Below, in pieces: positions 1 to 10,309 of a stretch of DNA of 64,000 bases. Numbering within the stretch: the first letter of the stretch is position 1; each line of letters opens with the position of its first letter. The stretch spans positions 28,377,917 to 28,441,916 of the forward strand of contig CM076848.1 of NCBI GenBank assembly GCA_039519185.1, in the 5' to 3' direction. The translations under genes were made by a program, and so were the position numbers. A model generated the notes under the pieces. That model was given only the letters and a program-made list of their open reading frames with translations, was not told the DNA's origin and did not search any database. The stretch is from Astragalus membranaceus (Eukaryota; Streptophyta; Magnoliopsida; Fabales; Fabaceae).

Positions 1-611
1 GCTAATTCAAACTCATCTATATAATCTTGAGCAGAATTTGTATGTTCTACCTGAATTAATTCTGAAAGGGGATCTTCGTACAAGTCACCAAACCTTCGTT
101 TCACATCAGTTGCGTATTGACACCATAGAGGATACTCATTGAAGCGAGATCGCATGTAATTAAGGTGCCACTAGAGCGCCAGACCTTCGAGATGGATGGA
201 TGCGAGCCTCACACGTTGATCCGGTGGAGTTTCATCGAGTTGAAAAAATTAATCACACTTATATAACCAATCCTTCGCCTTCTTCCTATCAAATCTAGGG
301 AAATCCACTTTCGAAATCCTTGTTGAGTAATTTCGAGCTAGATTTACCTGATTAGCTTCGATCTGACCCCTTTGGTTCACCGGTGGAGGGCGACCCACGT
401 TTTGCTGAACGATGGCTTCACCATGTTGCTGGGTAGATGCGTTGCTTCCCGGTGATGGTGTGCGAGCTTGTGAGATGATCAGATTTCTCAGTTCTTCCAT
501 CCGAGCGTCGAACGAGGTTTGGAATTGCTCAATGCGAGCGTTCACCTCAGAATGGTTTTCTTCCATTTTTCGTTCAAGTTCCGCTAGTGTTTGGCTGCGT
601 GTCGTAGTCAT
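1..611 (-). pseudogene. Ty3/gypsy Gag, 5' part, decayed
   Basis: The reading frame starts at an ATG at 611 (MTTTRSQTLAELERKMEE) and runs left out of the window. An Asp/Glu/Arg-rich N-terminus is followed by FPRFDRKKAKDWLYKC, the usual opening of the retrotransposon Gag capsid region. Two in-frame nonsense codons break it: TAA at 251-249 just after YKCD, and TAG at 173-171 where the family normally has Gln before WHLNYMRSRF. Past both stops the same frame still reads Gag-like sequence to position 1. Gag would form the virus-like particle that packages element RNA. It lies just downstream of a primer-binding site and LTR, so this is the 5' end of a minus-strand element whose remainder is outside the window. 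It is dead as a protein gene. Confidence 0.85.
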
Positions 612-630
612 TTTGGGTACCAGGCGTTGC

Positions 631-641
631 TTTGATACCAA
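631..641 (-). other. Primer-binding site of the gypsy element
   Basis: On the minus strand TTGGTATCAAAGC follows the LTR end after one or two bases. It matches the initiator-tRNA-Met type primer site (TGGTATCAGAGC) at all but one position. It sits between the LTR and the gag ATG, as expected for minus-strand DNA priming. Confidence 0.7.
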
Positions 642-642
642 T

Positions 643-1000
643 TGTAACAGCAATTTGGATCAAATGGAGCTCCAAGCTCACTCAAGGAATTTCAATGGAG
701 GAATGAAATTCGGAGACAGAGAGAATCTAATCTAGATCATACAAATCTAGTGTAATAACAGATAAGAGAGAATATTAATTGCTGAAATCATTGTACTACT
801 TCATTAAATGAGAGGGTGTATATAAGCACCACAAGGATAGTACAATCAACTATTAAGAGTGAATATTGTAGTACATAGTGTAGTACAATTTCCTCTAAAA
901 CAAAAGTAAATGATAAGCAACAGTACAATGAAAAGTTACTGCAAGTACAACTGAAATAAGAAAGTTACTGCTTATGCCAAATGGGTATTAATCCGTCACA
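643..1000 (-). mobile_element. 5' LTR of the Ty3/gypsy element
   Basis: On the minus strand the LTR begins TGTGACGGATTAATACCC and ends in TGTTACA directly before the primer site, giving TG...CA ends and a length of 358 bp. The outer edge abuts another repeat (cacatcagataaatatgacc), so the element inserted into older repetitive DNA. The second LTR and target duplication lie outside the window. Confidence 0.75.
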
Positions 1001-1320
1001 CACATCAGATAAATATGACCTGAATTTTTTTTGTCAAGTGGGAGACATCACTTATTCTGCAAGTTAGTTTTGTAGGGTTGAATTAGACTCAACCTAAATC
1101 TTAAGATGGTAACAGGGTCTATCAAAGAATCGTTGGTCGCTCACTATTAGACCACTCATGTCACACTTTAGCTGTCCAATATTAGGCGTGAGGGGAGGTG
1201 TTGAGAGTCTCACATCAGATGTAATATGGTCTGAAATAGAATTTCTAAGTGGGAGACATCCCTCACTCTACAAGTCAATTTTGTAGAATTGAGTTAAGTT
1301 TGAAAAATAGTTTTTAAGTG
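1001..1320. repeat. Degenerate LTR-like repeat, two partial copies
   Basis: Two related blocks (about 1001-1090 and 1205-1300) share the order cacatcaga-taatatg-cctgaa / aagtgggagacatc / cactctacaagt / ttttgtagaattga. The combination resembles legume retrotransposon LTR starts such as TGTTGAGAGTCTCACATC. No terminal repeats or target duplication could be set, so family and strand are open. Confidence 0.35.
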
Positions 1321-2803
1321 GGGAGCATCTCTAAGCAATTGAAGAGAGATAAAATGAGCAATACTACAAGATAAGACCAAATATAATTAACCAAGTCCAA
1401 GAGGAAGATTGAAACATTAGGACGAGAAAAAATTGCCAATTACATTTGTGAAATGTGATGCGTTCCACCTAATAAACGTAGAGGGTGTCCCTTGCAAAAC
1501 AATACTTCTTTTTAGTCACGGTCTCCAATGTCATTATCCATGTGGAAAAGTTTATCATAAAAAGAACATACGTGTTCCAATTGCTAATTACGATTTCTGG
1601 AACAACTAACAAGTTACCATTTGTATTGTTTGTATTGGTAGATAAAGAACAACATTTCAAATCAAACATGCAGAACGGCAAAATAAAAGACACATGGTAA
1701 TGGGAAGTAAAAAAACACGGTTAGTCCATGACATTATCTTAACTAAAGGATAAATGTATAAGATGGGAAAAAAGAACATGCAAATCAAACATACAGAACA
1801 CCAAAATAAAAAACAAAAACATTTTTATAAAGAAGAGGCAAACAAAGAATAAAAAGCCACTACAAACCAAAATGGGAAAACAATTAGCAATATATAAGTT
1901 AGGGTAACCAATACCAAATGACCCACATAATAAATTGATAATGCATTAAAAATTTAACGACTAACACTTTAAATAATAAACATGAGATGCAAAACAAAAC
2001 ATCGAACACTAAAAAAAGTGACATAGCACCTAATACCACTAAGCATGAGGCAATATACATGTGCCAACATGGAAAAATGACAACAAATCAAAGCAAATAA
2101 ACATGCAAAATTTATATCACACAAAATTCTAAAAAATAAATAAAATAAAATTTTAAAAAATAAAATAAAGGAACCAATTATTTAGTGGACATGTGGATTC
2201 TCACTAAAAGAAACAAACATTTTAGGAAAAAAAATTAAAATAAATAACCGCAAAAAAACAAAGAAAACAAAATAGAACATAAAAAAAAAAAAAAAATTGG
2301 AAAAACTACCAAAGTTTATGCCCAAGTGGAGCATAACTAACAAATTTTAAAATACATGGAATTTTTTTAAAAAACAAATTAAGAAAAAAGAGGATTAAAA
2401 AATAACCAAAGAGCAAAAAAAATGTAGAGAAAAAAAAAGGTGGGGAATACATGGAGATTTTTTGAAAAAGTTTAAGGAAAAAAGAATAAAAAAAGTTAAA
2501 AAAGAAAAAAAAAATGTTTGGGGGAAGGGCGGATCTCCCTCGGAGACTAGTAGACTACCGTCGCTTTATATGTAAAGATGCAAGGGAGCTCGAAGAGGCA
2601 TGCGCTGAATAACATTCAAAGTTATTGATGATTCACACTTGAAATACAACAGTCAACAAAAACTAGTTGAAGGGAATTATCATGCATTCTCTATAGTAAT
2701 ATAAAACAGAAAGGAACTCAATCCCCATATGTCTAGTGGTTACTATAGTCATTCCCCATGCCTAAACATGGGATAAATGGCAGATGCCTGATTAGTCAAC
2801 TAC
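1321..2803. other. AT-rich spacer without genes
   Basis: Very A-rich sequence with many A-runs and no supported coding region on either strand; the short open frames here have no recognisable domain. Nothing else was seen. Confidence 0.6.
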
Positions 2804-2811
2804 ATTTTACA

Positions 2812-3696
2812 CTAAGTAGTCAACCCTGGAAAGTGGAGCGGAGCGACTAGCCCCAAAAACGCTAAAGAGGTTGAGCGAGTAGCGATATGATCGCTATTTT
2901 GACCTCTAAAATGCAGTATACATACCAAATCATAGGCAACATACATAAATACTCAAAAATAAATACTACACAAAATCAAAAAGGATAGTCATAAACCCTT
3001 ACTTGATAATATAAATTCGAAGTCGTTGGTGTTTGACTAGAAGATGCCATGGAGCAAAGAAACAGAATAGAGAAGTCTCAAACTCAAACAGAGCAAACGT
3101 AAAAAAAGAGACTTGTATTTCATGCTGGAAAACGGAGAATAGCTCGCAGAGAGAGAACCACCACACAACAGAGAAGAACTCGCACCAAAAGAGAGCGCAG
3201 AGAGTCTTCGCACAGAACAAAGGAATAGAAGAAGTGCTTTTGTGGGATGGTTAAGGTTCTTTTTTTGGTTACTGTGTTAACCGGCCATGTGTATACCCAA
3301 CTTTGTCGATCTGTTTGGTTCTCTTCTCCTAACAGAGATTTCTTCTCACACCCAAGGTTCGGACCTGAAACCTTGGGGTAGGATCTGAGCCCAGTTACTA
3401 CTCAGACCAACCATTGTGGGTGGACGGTTAAGGTTCTATTTTATCTTCTATAATATTTATTTATTTACCCTAAAATAACATTTAATAGTAATAAAAGGAA
3501 AAATTTGGGCAACTCAATGGATACGCAAAAATTTAAAAGAGGGACCGAAGTGATCCCTACAATAGCGGTTGCTTTCACGCAGCTATTTGCACCACTTTTA
3601 CAAACACGCCCTGCACAACAAATAGGAGAGCGCTAGGTCAAATTCCGCTCCGCTAAACCGCTATAGCACGTGATAGCACCACTATTGACTACCTAG
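2812..3696. mobile_element. Non-autonomous hAT-type DNA transposon
   Basis: Terminal inverted repeats CTAAGTAGTCAA (left) and CTAGGTAGTCAA (right, reverse complement) are flanked by a perfect 8-bp target duplication attttaca (2804-2811 and 3697-3704). An 8-bp duplication is the hallmark of the hAT superfamily. The sub-terminal zones are rich in gcggagcg / agcgctat motifs on both sides. No transposase-like frame exists in the 885 bp, so it would have depended on an enzyme supplied elsewhere. A SINE-like insertion lies inside it. Confidence 0.8.
3261..3425 (-). mobile_element. SINE-like insertion inside the hAT element
   Basis: A 165-bp segment is flanked by a perfect 12-bp direct repeat ggttaaggttct (3249-3260 and 3426-3437). 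Read on the minus strand it carries tRNA-type pol III boxes (an A-box-like ggtctgagtagtaactggg, then a B-box-like ggtccgaacctt some 30 bases later) and ends in a short A-run next to the duplication. This is the layout of a tRNA-derived SINE. The family is not identified. Confidence 0.6.
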
Positions 3697-3704
3697 ATTT
3701 TACA

Positions 3705-4335
3705 AGCCTGTAAGGTTAGAATTTCATATTCATAGATGTAATAATAACATTTGGTCAAAAAAAATGTAATAATAACATGCTTTTCTCATCTAACTCATTA
3801 ACGATTTTGGATTTCTCTTCTTGTCTATGCTTCTGTTCCTCATCCTCTAAAATTAGACTTAAACTTGACTTGAACTGTTTTCTCATACATTTTTTTCTTA
3901 AAGCACAGCTCTCAGTTTTCGATGAATCAGATTCCCAAATAGACGGTTAACCTCAAAAGCAAGTTATCCAAGAAAGTTGAATGTTATTATTTGATTGTCT
4001 TCCGTACTAAGTCTCATTCTCATATTGCGCTCTTCAGAACTGATCAAAATTTACAGCATTGTCTAGACGTTGTATACAATTAGAATTGGTTTTCAGAAGA
4101 TGATATCCAGGATTCTTACACGTCAATATATATGAAATTATATGTGACTCCATTATAACAATAAAATCCAAATAAAGAAAAGACAAGAGCCATTATCATT
4201 ATATTACAAATACTCCAGACGAATTAGGAGCCTACCCATGAGTGTGTTAGAACAGATTCTGAAATTGGATTCAACGCCATTCTCTTTGAGATCTTCATAT
4301 GCAGTGTGATTTGGCTCAAGTGAAGTAGCCTCTTC
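3705..4335. other. Spacer and 3' UTR of the RABC1 gene
   Basis: No coding region supported. The part nearest 4336 must contain the 3' UTR of the minus-strand RABC1 gene; no clear poly(A) signal could be chosen. Confidence 0.5.
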
Positions 4336-7300
4336 TCAGCAACAACTACTCGTGGCTGCATTAGACTGGGGTTGCTTGTCCTTAAAAATGTTCTTTTTTA
4401 CCCCTTTAGAGCCCTCGGCTAAGAGGCTAGGTGTATCCAAGATCTGGGTATGCATACAAACCAAAAACAATATTTAAAAATGACATTGTAGATAACTATT
4501 ATGTAAACATATTTGACTATTACAATTCAAAAAATGTAATCCGATTCCATGTGAGCCATACTAATGTTTCTTTACGTGTCAACTTGTGTCTCAGTAGAAA
4601 CAGAAAATATGATTGGTGGCTGTTTACCTTGAATCAAATTAATACTTTCCCAAGCTTGCACACAACATAGTTTCCTCAATTAAACATTTCTCTTTCCCAA
4701 TTTTATATGCATATCAAAGGAAAGGATTAATGTGATGTAAGAGGTGAGAGGAATAAATTATGATCATTGAATTTTACACCAATGAGGAAACCAAAAAAGA
4801 AAGTTACGTGACTTAACGTTTTAATACTGACCACTTATCATGATTCAGAAATTATGATATGTAAGTGCTTTTGCTTGAAAAAACATGGTCATGGGCATAA
4901 GGAACTTGAGCAGTAGACCAATAACGGACCCAAGTTGTGTTTGGAAATGGGAAAATATGCCCTCAACATACCTTCAAAACAAGCTCTTCAAAGCATTGTT
5001 GTACGTTAACTCGGGTTTTAGCACTGCATTCAGTAAAGAGGCAACCATATTCTCTGGCAAAGTCTATTCCCTCTTTCTTTGTCACAACTCTATCTCCCTC
5101 CTGAAAAGCAAATATTATCCATCAGCAAATATTATCTAATTGGATGCATGAAACACACGCACATGCACATGAAACACAAACTGAGAGAGAGAGAGAGAGA
5201 TATGCTCTTATACAATGCATAAATCAGAGCAAGAAATAAATGACACATGTTGCAGCTGGATACATCAAAAACTTAAAATTTGTAATCCATTAATGGAAAG
5301 GATCAATGGCATCTAATAGAGGACAAGGACTATTCAATGTAAATTGTAATCCATTATTTGCATTTAAACAAATACGATGTAAAATTTTAGTACCAAAAAA
5401 AGCCTGTTTCCCCATCATTCTTTTTTAAAAAAATAAGGATGATAGCAATTCTCCTAGAGTAATTCGACAAGAAAAAGGAAAAAGAAGATAAATAACAGCA
5501 ACTAAAAGCTAGAACACAAAACGAAACAGACCAAAAGGCAAGTATACTTGCCCATAAGAGAACCATAAATAATAGAAACTACACACTGACTTCCTGACTG
5601 GCCCATAAGAGAACCATAAATAATAGAAACTACACACTGACTTCCTGACGAGTCACGCCCACATAGAAATCACAAAAAACAACAGATAGGAGGGGGACAA
5701 GTTCTGATCCAACTCAGGCATCATGTTCCATCCATAAACAGCATAATAACCACACAATATGGAACAGTGCCAAAGAGTTTCTCCTTCCTTCCACACCCTT
5801 TAAATTGAATAGACGGAAATAAGTCTAAACATATTACATATATAATAGTATTTTCTTTGCATCAAAGCTTCCTAAAAATTTCTCCAGAAGAAAGGAGATT
5901 TTTAGTACTTACAACTTTGATTTCCTACATATGTATGTAGTTAAGTACTCAATTGAAAATCTTGACATGATTGCAAAATACTTGGAAAGATGACAGGAGT
6001 GCATACGATTGTAAACTTTCTAAGAAAATATACCTTATCCACTTTGTTTCCAACAAGCATCTTGATGCAGTCCTGATTTGTTGAATAAAGGTCTATTTCC
6101 TTGGCCCATATTTCAGAGAGATTTGTAAATGTTTCACGTCGAGTAACATCATAAGCTGCAGCAGTTTGAACGAAATACAGTTAGAAATACCAACATTTCA
6201 ACAGTACATCTACAGTTCCCAATTTCCATAGACGATTCAACATAAGGTCTCAACATTACATATATGCTAGGCATTTCCAGGTGAATTCAATCAACAACTT
6301 TAATGAAAATATCAGTTAGCTATTGAATTGCCGCAGCTCAATTAGATGAAAGAGCATTTAACAAACCATGGCATGGTATATGTAGGAAAGTATGCTTTAA
6401 AATGCTCATTTACCAATATCATAGAATAATAAGAGTTAGATAGTGTTTGGAACTACGGTGTGAATTAGTAGACGTGTGGTGATTTTAGAGCTACAAGTTG
6501 TAGCTTCTACACTAGAAGTAGTTAGGATTAGTTGGGTTTCTTAGTTAGCTAGAAGGGGTTATACATAGGGAAAATCAGGATAGAGGCGGTCATGATGTAA
6601 AGGATAAATCCTTTTTCAAGGGGAAACCCTTGGGAGAAATGTACTCTCCATTATCTGTTCAATTTTCAATTAAACTTCTAATCTTTTGATCCTTTCTATC
6701 TTTGTTTTCATTATTTCTCGGGGTTCCTAACAAATTGGTCTAACCTGTTGGATCTCTTGTTGGGGGAGAAATGAAGAAAGCAGCATTTCTGTAATCAAGA
6801 AGATATTGTATCAGTTAACCAAGATATAGGGAATTGATTGTGCTGAAGAAATGGGTAAGGCAGGAACTCCTCTGATCAAAAAGAGTGTTGAAGGGATTGG
6901 AGAAACGAGGTGAACAGGTGGAACCACGTGAGCAAGAATACCAAAGGAAGATGGAATCCTGCAATGAAGCCATTGAGCATTCAGTTAAATATTGAAGAAG
7001 GTACCAATGAATATATGAATCTGGTTCTCAGTTTTTTGACATCAAAACGAGAGTCGATAGAATAGATGAAATCAAGATCGCTCTTGTTTGTCTGATGCAA
7101 AAACAGGGACAGACAAGGGATGGGGACAGGACAAGCTTACAAGTTCTTGGTATAATGAAGAGGAACGAAGAAAATTCAAAGGGTAGTAATGGGTCTGGAT
7201 GTGGCAGTAGTAAGGACCCATTCTTGGGCAACAAATATGGTTGATACAGGACCAACCAATCGCGATGTGCCGATAAAGGTTCTAAACAAACGAAGCCGTT

Positions 7301-9798
7301 AAGTAAGGCATGAGGACAACCAAATTTAGGGATGGAATTGGGGCTTGACCAGGTGGTAAAGATGCTTCGGGTTGGCGTTATGGTAGTGGTGATTGAGGTG
7401 GATGTCGATGGTGGAGAACAAGCTAACTACAAGCAATTAGAAGCTGGGTCCAAAAATAATGATAAGGAAATGGGAGAGAATTTGAAAATCCTGACAGAGA
7501 AGAGATAAGGAAAAAGGAGAGCATTAGAAAGGGATAATTAAACTCAGGTGAAAACAAGGAAACTCTCAATATGGATATCACGAGGGTAAAGCATGGGTGA
7601 AAGTATATGACATTTGGGTCTTGGACAATCAGGTTGACCCGTTACCTCCACTAGTATGGTCAAATGTTGGTTTACTAGCAGTAGCAGGAGAGATCCAATT
7701 CCAGGTAAGATAGAGTTCAATCATATGCATACCATTGCCAAAGATACCAGATATCACCATATGTCAGCCCACTAGTGATGGCAAGTGAGTTACTATTAAA
7801 AGAATTTCCATGAACATAAACAATTGCGAATTTGATTCTGGCGAACAAGAAAGACGGGCAAAAAATGTCTGGTGCGTGACCTAATGGCCCAGACCCAAAT
7901 GCATCTCAGTGATGGGATCCATGAGAGAGGGGTAACTAGCATTGTCAACAAACCAAGGTTATTTTTGGACTTGATGGACCAAGTCTATTGAATACAAGGA
8001 GGGTACACAGACATTGTTTTACTATTACTACAACAGGATAAACCACGTATAACTACAGTGGTTGCCATTGAAGTTGGCTATTGTTGCTTATCAGGATCTT
8101 GTTGTGGAAATAACAAAAGTCAACTTTATATAAATGGTGGAACATGAAGAGGTCTTGGGAGGCATTAAATTGAAGGTGTTGTTCATACTAACGTTTTTTT
8201 CACACACCGAGACTTACTGTTAAGAACGGAATACAAGGGGTACTGAATTTAATACAATAACGTCTACATACATATCACCAACAGAACGTGTTGTTCATAC
8301 TTCATACCACTGAAGCTACAATATATTTTCCGCGTTTTCTACCTTTATGTGTAGCAACCTATTTTTTATGTATGAAAACAAAAAAAAATATCTGATGTAT
8401 GATATAAATTGGAATCTTAATAGGTAAATATCTAATTAAAATATAAAAGTAATTTTATTTTTCAGAAGACATACAAATTACTATTACTATTATCCATTTC
8501 TTGTTCAGTTTTCAATAACACTTATATTCTTCTGATTATTTCTATCCATTCTTCATACAATTTTTCCAGGTTCCCACTACCTAATAACCATTATCAATGT
8601 TTAATGCATAGTTAAGTTCTGACAAGCAACATCACAGTGAGGTTGAAGTAATATTCCAAGATTCAGCATAGCTAAAGGAAAATGACTTAAAGGAGCACGA
8701 AGTTTAGTAGCATCTAATCAACGAAATAGTAAGTAGCATGTAAGCAACCAAATAGTTTACATGCTCCATGCATACATTGCATCATGAAAAGATTAATTTC
8801 ATAATCAACCTCTTCACTTGTCAACCATTACAGTCCCTAATGTCTACAATGCTCTCTATAGCCACCTCTAATCAACGCTAGTTTGTAAAAATATCTTAAC
8901 AGCAACAATTTGGTTCGATTATGAAAGGCAACAACCTTAACCATCTATTAAAAGTATAGCATAACTCTAGTATGGAAGAAAAATGTAACCCCTATTAACT
9001 AAGATTAACCAACTCTCTTATACCATAATCACAGAATGCGCCAGAATGCCTAACAGTATAACGATAAAGGTTAACTTTCAAAAGAAAGGCAAACTGCTTA
9101 TCTCTGTCATCATTCAAATTTTACAATAAACTCAGACTAGCCTCATGAAAATTCAAAAAATATCACCCCCATTAAAGTTAATATGACTGGCGTGAACCAA
9201 GAAACAAGGAGTTGAAACTCACCCATAATGATCCCTTGTGCACCTCGGTAATACGAACTAGTCAATGTTCTGAATCTCTCCTGACCAGCTGCACAATTAA
9301 TCAGCATCAGCATATATCTACATTTAGGAACTAACTACTACCAGGCAAGGATTTGAACAAATTTACAATAAAGTGAAACAGCAATCAAATAAACACAAGT
9401 GCACACCTGTATCCCAAATGGCAAGCTTCAACTTTTTACCATCCAAAGTGACATATTTAACCTTAAAATCAACACCTGCATTGAGATATGAAACAAAACA
9501 CAAAGCATCAAGCTCTAAATCAATGGGAACATTCCACACAATTCGAACAACAACAGCATAGAAGCTAAGGCTACATGATCCTCATATGCATAAACCATGA
9601 TTTTTACAACAAAAAGCACGTGACTTGTCACGTGAGTTGGGTAAACGAATAGGGGAAAAACGAACCAATTGTAGGGGAAAGATCTTCGAAAGAATCAGAG
9701 GTGAAACAAAGGAGGAGACTACTCTTGCCAACTCCCGAGTCCCCAATCATCAATAACTTGAACAAATAATCAAATTCCTGGCTCGTACCCGAATCCAT
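4336..9798 (-). CDS. RABC1: Rab GTPase, RABC1 (Rab18-like)
   Basis: Six coding exons on the minus strand: 9798-9666, 9475-9407, 9288-9223, 6155-6034, 5100-4972, 4443-4336. All junctions are GT-AG, phases agree, and the product is 208 residues, a normal Rab length. Motifs: P-loop GDSGVGKS (19-26), switch I around DLSPTIG (39-45), WDTAGQERF (65-73), NKVD (126-129), ECSAK (154-158) and a C-terminal CC (207-208) for geranylgeranyl attachment. [15 protein letters not shown] at the N-terminus and KKNIFKDK near the C-terminus fit the RABC1 branch rather than RABC2. Rab18-type GTPases cycle between GDP and GTP and act on ER, lipid-droplet and related membranes. The start MDSGTSQ was chosen because upstream MNQLIA comes from the 5' UTR. 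Oddities: residue 90 at the exon 3/4 junction is Ala where relatives usually have Val, the first donor is a weak GTTCGT, and intron 3 is 3067 bp and carries a retroelement remnant. Confidence 0.92.
5550..5650. repeat. 51-bp tandem duplication in RABC1 intron 4
   Basis: A unit starting gcccataagagaaccataaa occurs twice in a row, at 5550 and 5601, almost without change. A short GA microsatellite lies nearby at about 5183-5200. Both are inside introns. Confidence 0.85.
6444..8290 (+). mobile_element. LTR-retrotransposon remnant in RABC1 intron 3
   Basis: An LTR-like block at 6444-6732 starts TGTTTGGAAC and ends GGGTTCCTAACA, which are near inverted ends (TGTTAGGAAC type). It is followed by aaattggtctaacc, a possible worn primer site, and then by purine-rich sequence with scraps of Gag-like frame around 7030-7260, all interrupted by stops. 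Orientation is plus, opposite to RABC1. No 3' LTR or target duplication was found, so the right border near 8.2-8.3 kb is approximate. Confidence 0.45.
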
Positions 9799-9807
9799 TG
9801 CGATCAA

Positions 9808-9986
9808 CTGATTCAATCATAAAATAATAATTATTAAATTAAATAACTAAATCTCATTGTCGGTTACAATTCCTTTGATCAGAAAGGGATTCCGAAACTC
9901 ATAAATTTAATGATATTGCGTGATAAGAAAAAGTGCATTGGCATAAAAATACAGTGATTGAGAGAGAGGCAGAGAGATTTGCATAC
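9808..9986 (-). other. Intron in the RABC1 5' UTR
   Basis: On the minus strand a good donor (TTAG/GTATGCAAATC at 9987/9986) and an acceptor (TTGAATCAG at 9808) lie just upstream of the start codon. Plant housekeeping genes often have a 5'-UTR intron here. Read from splice motifs only. Confidence 0.55.
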
Positions 9987-9989
9987 CTA

Positions 9990-10290
9990 AGAACGAATTA
10001 AGAAAATGAAACGGAAGAGGAACGGGCAGGAAAGGAAATTCGGGATGGAATTCTAACAACAAAAATAAAAAAGGAACCGTGCCCGATTTACCAGGTCGCC
10101 TTCCACTCTCTTTCTTTTATTTTCTGTTTCTTTTTTTATTATTGAAAACTTTGGGCCCGTGCGTTTTTTGTTATAACTTGCTATTAACTTATAAATATTT
10201 TAAAATTTGCAAAATTTAACAAAAGAAAATGAAAAAACTCGATAAAAAAGCTGTATAGCAACCAATTTAAAATATTTGTGTTGCAAAAAG
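9990..10290. promoter_or_regulatory. RABC1 5' leader and promoter-proximal zone
   Basis: Includes the likely first untranslated exon (about 9987-10060, purine-rich on the minus strand) and upstream AT-rich DNA. No convincing TATA element could be chosen. The satellite-like array starts only about 300 bp upstream of the gene. Confidence 0.35.
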
Positions 10291-10309
10291 TTTAAAAAAA
10301 GTGTATATC

